DNA of 64,000 bases from CAMBDS01 sp964355675 (GTDB lineage: Bacteria; Electryoneota; AABM5-125-24; Hatepunaeales; Hatepunaeaceae): the NCBI GenBank assembly GCA_964355675.1, contig CAYHEC010000001.1:124001-188000 (forward strand). Reading direction: 5' to 3'. Shown here one piece after another: positions 62,454 through 64,000 of this stretch (within the stretch, counting starts at the first letter, position 1; each line of letters opens with the position of its first letter). A program made the translations under genes and the position numbers. Below the pieces are notes generated by a model. It was not told where the DNA came from. It ran no database searches and was given only the letters and a program-made list of their open reading frames with translations.

Positions 62454-64000
62454 TCAGACCGGCAATCGGACTTCAAACCTTGCCCCTCCACCTGGAGCAT
62501 CCTTGGCTTCGATGCTTCCGTTATGTCCCAAAACGATCTGCTTACACAACGCCAATCCGAGACCAAGCCCTGTCGCGCCGCTCTTCGGATCACGAGCCGA
62601 GCCGGAGAAAGGTTTGAAGAGACGGCTGCGCTGAGAAATGGGAATGCCCTCGCCGGAGTCATCTATAGTTAATATGGCTTCTTTGGCATCCGAAGTCAAG
62701 GAGATTGTGACGGAAGGCGCACCAAGAGTTCCACTGTCAGCCCGCCGTGGCTGACAGTTTTCACTTTCTTTGCTGCCGACCTCGGCGGGGCGGCAGTGGT
62801 CTGCGGTAATGGGTCGGCAACGGAGCCTCGTATGCCTCAACGCGTTATCTATCAGGTTATCGAGCATCACCGGTAGTAACGTTGCATCGTACCGTACGAT
62901 AGGCGTCTCCGCCTGTCTCTCCGGCAAAACAACTATGAGTTCAATCTTCAGATTATCGAAGGACGGCTTCCACGAATCAGCAACATCTTTCACCAATCCT
63001 GCCAGATCACCAACCTGCAGGTTGAACTCTAAACGCCCTTTCTCAAGACTCAGCGCCGCGTTCTGCACCGCCCTGTCGAGACGGTCGCACTCTCTCGTAA
63101 CGGCTTTCAGCATCCCCTTCTCCTCTTCGGGCGAGACAACCCTCCCTTCGGTAAGCGTCTCGGCGGCGAGCTTCAACCGGGCGACGGGGGTCTTGACGGC
63201 ATGAGCGAGATGAGCAAGGGCGATTTGGTTGCGGACATGACGGCGGCGGACGAGGAAGAGTGAGGTCAGGAGTAACATAACGATAGCTAAAGCACCAATT
63301 GTAGCTACCTGAGTAATCCTTATGACAGCTTTTGAAGTAGTTATCATACCTGCAAGCACTTGAGGTTCCATCGCCCGGCTCTGTATTGATAATCCGAGAT
63401 CGATTTTGTCGACTATCCAGCCGGTATGCCTCCAAGACGTGTGGTCGTTCATGAAGTCGTATTGTTTCACCGGTTCGCTTCGGTCTCCACGCCACCAAAC
63501 CGTATCCGCTCCATCTAAAATACCAAATGCCGCCATATCCAAACCATATAAAGTGTCTTGTCTTCCGTACATATTGATTTCCAGATCGCGATTATATTGG
63601 TTCAGGTTCGTTCGCGCAAAATTCAATACGGCGGACATCGGGACGATTACAACTATGGCCTCTTCGGCTTTCAAGTGAGGAACAGGTTTCAGATCCCGGA
63701 TGGCTATGACGTAATCTCCACCAAGATTCTTAAATCGAAAATGACGGATAGCCCACCATTCACGGTCGTGCGTGAGTTTGGGATCTGTGGCGGATCTGGA
63801 ATAATCGATGAAAGCCGGGAGGTTCTGTAACGAATCAACAGGCAGGAAGTTTCGTGCAGAAAGGCCAGTATGATGGGCGAGGTCGAGCCAGACTACATCA
63901 AGTGCATCGGGGACGGACATTCCTGCTTCCAAATCGGTAGCCGTCAACCGCACTGAATCCGCTTTGCTTGCGGCATGCACGAGAAAAATCGCATGGGGTT
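62454..64000 (-). CDS. Sensor histidine kinase, 5' end outside window
   Basis: The frame is open to the right edge (upstream codons read PHAIFLVHAASK, probably the first membrane span), so the true start is outside. Numbering here is from GTG 63980. An extracytoplasmic sensor (about 1-215) is followed by a membrane span 222-244, the H-box HAVKTPVARL with H260, an N-box DNLIDNALRHTR (374-385) and a G-box DDSGEGIP. Between N- and G-box, residues about 386-421 are an extra, low-similarity stretch that coincides with a palindromic DNA element. The final GLGLALCKQI and PGGGARFEVRLPV are normal. No HAMP domain is evident. Confidence 0.9.
   Translation of the reverse strand, partial: PHAIFLVHAASKADSVRLTATDLEAGMSVPDALDVVWLDLAHHTGLSARNFLPVDSLQNLPAFIDYSRSATDPKLTHDREWWAIRHFRFKNLGGDYVIAIRDLKPVPHLKAEEAIVVIVPMSAVLNFARTNLNQYNRDLEINMYGRQDTLYGLDMAAFGILDGADTVWWRGDRSEPVKQYDFMNDHTSWRHTGWIVDKIDLGLSIQSRAMEPQVLAGMITTSKAVIRITQVATIGALAIVMLLLTSLFLVRRRHVRNQIALAHLAHAVKTPVARLKLAAETLTEGRVVSPEEEKGMLKAVTRECDRLDRAVQNAALSLEKGRLEFNLQVGDLAGLVKDVADSWKPSFDNLKIELIVVLPERQAETPIVRYDATLLPVMLDNLIDNALRHTRLRCRPITADHCRPAEVGSKESENCQPRRADSGTLGAPSVTISLTSDAKEAILTIDDSGEGIPISQRSRLFKPFSGSARDPKSGATGLGLGLALCKQIVLGHNGSIEAKDAPGGGARFEVRLPV
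62718..62825. repeat. Palindromic element inserted in frame within the kinase gene
   Basis: About 108 bp (36 codons) with no counterpart in other kinases of this type. It contains the hairpin 62733-62742 with 62749-62758 (ACTGTCAGCC), of the CTGTC...GACAG family, and a second GC-rich hairpin region (CTGCCG...CGGCAG, near 62775-62800). It keeps the reading frame and leaves the domain otherwise intact. Confidence 0.7.

Overview
The window is about 64 kb of chromosome from a Gram-negative bacterium. An LPS gene (kdsA), outer-membrane-like proteins, lipoproteins and a PorX-type regulator point to the FCB group (Bacteroidetes, Fibrobacteres, Gemmatimonadetes and relatives, including candidate phyla). 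I cannot name a genus. Genes are dense and mostly housekeeping. I see no insertion sequence, prophage, CRISPR array or rRNA. TTG start codons are common, in about a dozen genes. Several promoters follow one pattern: a TTGACA-like box, exactly 17 bp, then TATATT or close to it.

Layout. 1-5052 (minus): pheS and pheT, separated by a DUF2079 membrane protein and a small exported protein. 5053-5363: palindromes and a terminator. 5364-7847 (minus): SppA fused to an N-terminal beta-barrel-like domain. 8234-11749 (plus): an exported M16 peptidase whose leader carries eight CCTTAA-type hexamers. 11931-14647 (minus): GNAT protein and lepA. 14957-17769 (minus): pyrR-pyrB-pyrC. 18026-23113 (plus): rpmE, an exported tricorn protease, a PKD lipoprotein and a small zinc-ribbon protein. 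23190-23498 (minus): HU. 23652-28900 (plus): GlmU-like protein, MauE-thioredoxin-like protein, ispD, ispF, a 39-residue membrane peptide and gltX. 29001-29073: a probable small RNA or attenuator ahead of a REC-PAS6-kinase gene (29152-32940). 33414-41588 (plus): asnB, porX, a large duplicated CPBP-type membrane protein and an RRM protein.

41728-52819 (minus): a continuous heme cluster, hemC-hemD-hemE-hemN-hemH-hemY-(HemX/CcsA-like)-hemA-hemB-hemL, followed by tRNA-Arg(CCT). It holds every step from glutamyl-tRNA to protoheme. 52920-57007 (minus): glmS-kdsA-PHP phosphoesterase-lipoprotein, an envelope-precursor group. 57208-64000 (minus): a degenerate adenylate-forming protein, an AT-hook XRE protein, comM, an OmpR-type regulator, a small membrane protein and a histidine kinase cut by the window edge.

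Most worth a second look: (1) hemE, whose conserved N-terminus lies upstream of the first ATG and appears to start at an ATC codon behind a good Shine-Dalgarno; (2) a palindromic repeat inserted in frame in the ATPase domain of the edge histidine kinase, related to intergenic palindromes elsewhere in the window; (3) the promoter-GNRA hairpin-terminator unit at 28966-29073; (4) the SppA-barrel fusion; (5) the hexamer array abutting the M16 start codon; (6) the ANL protein with its catalytic motifs altered.
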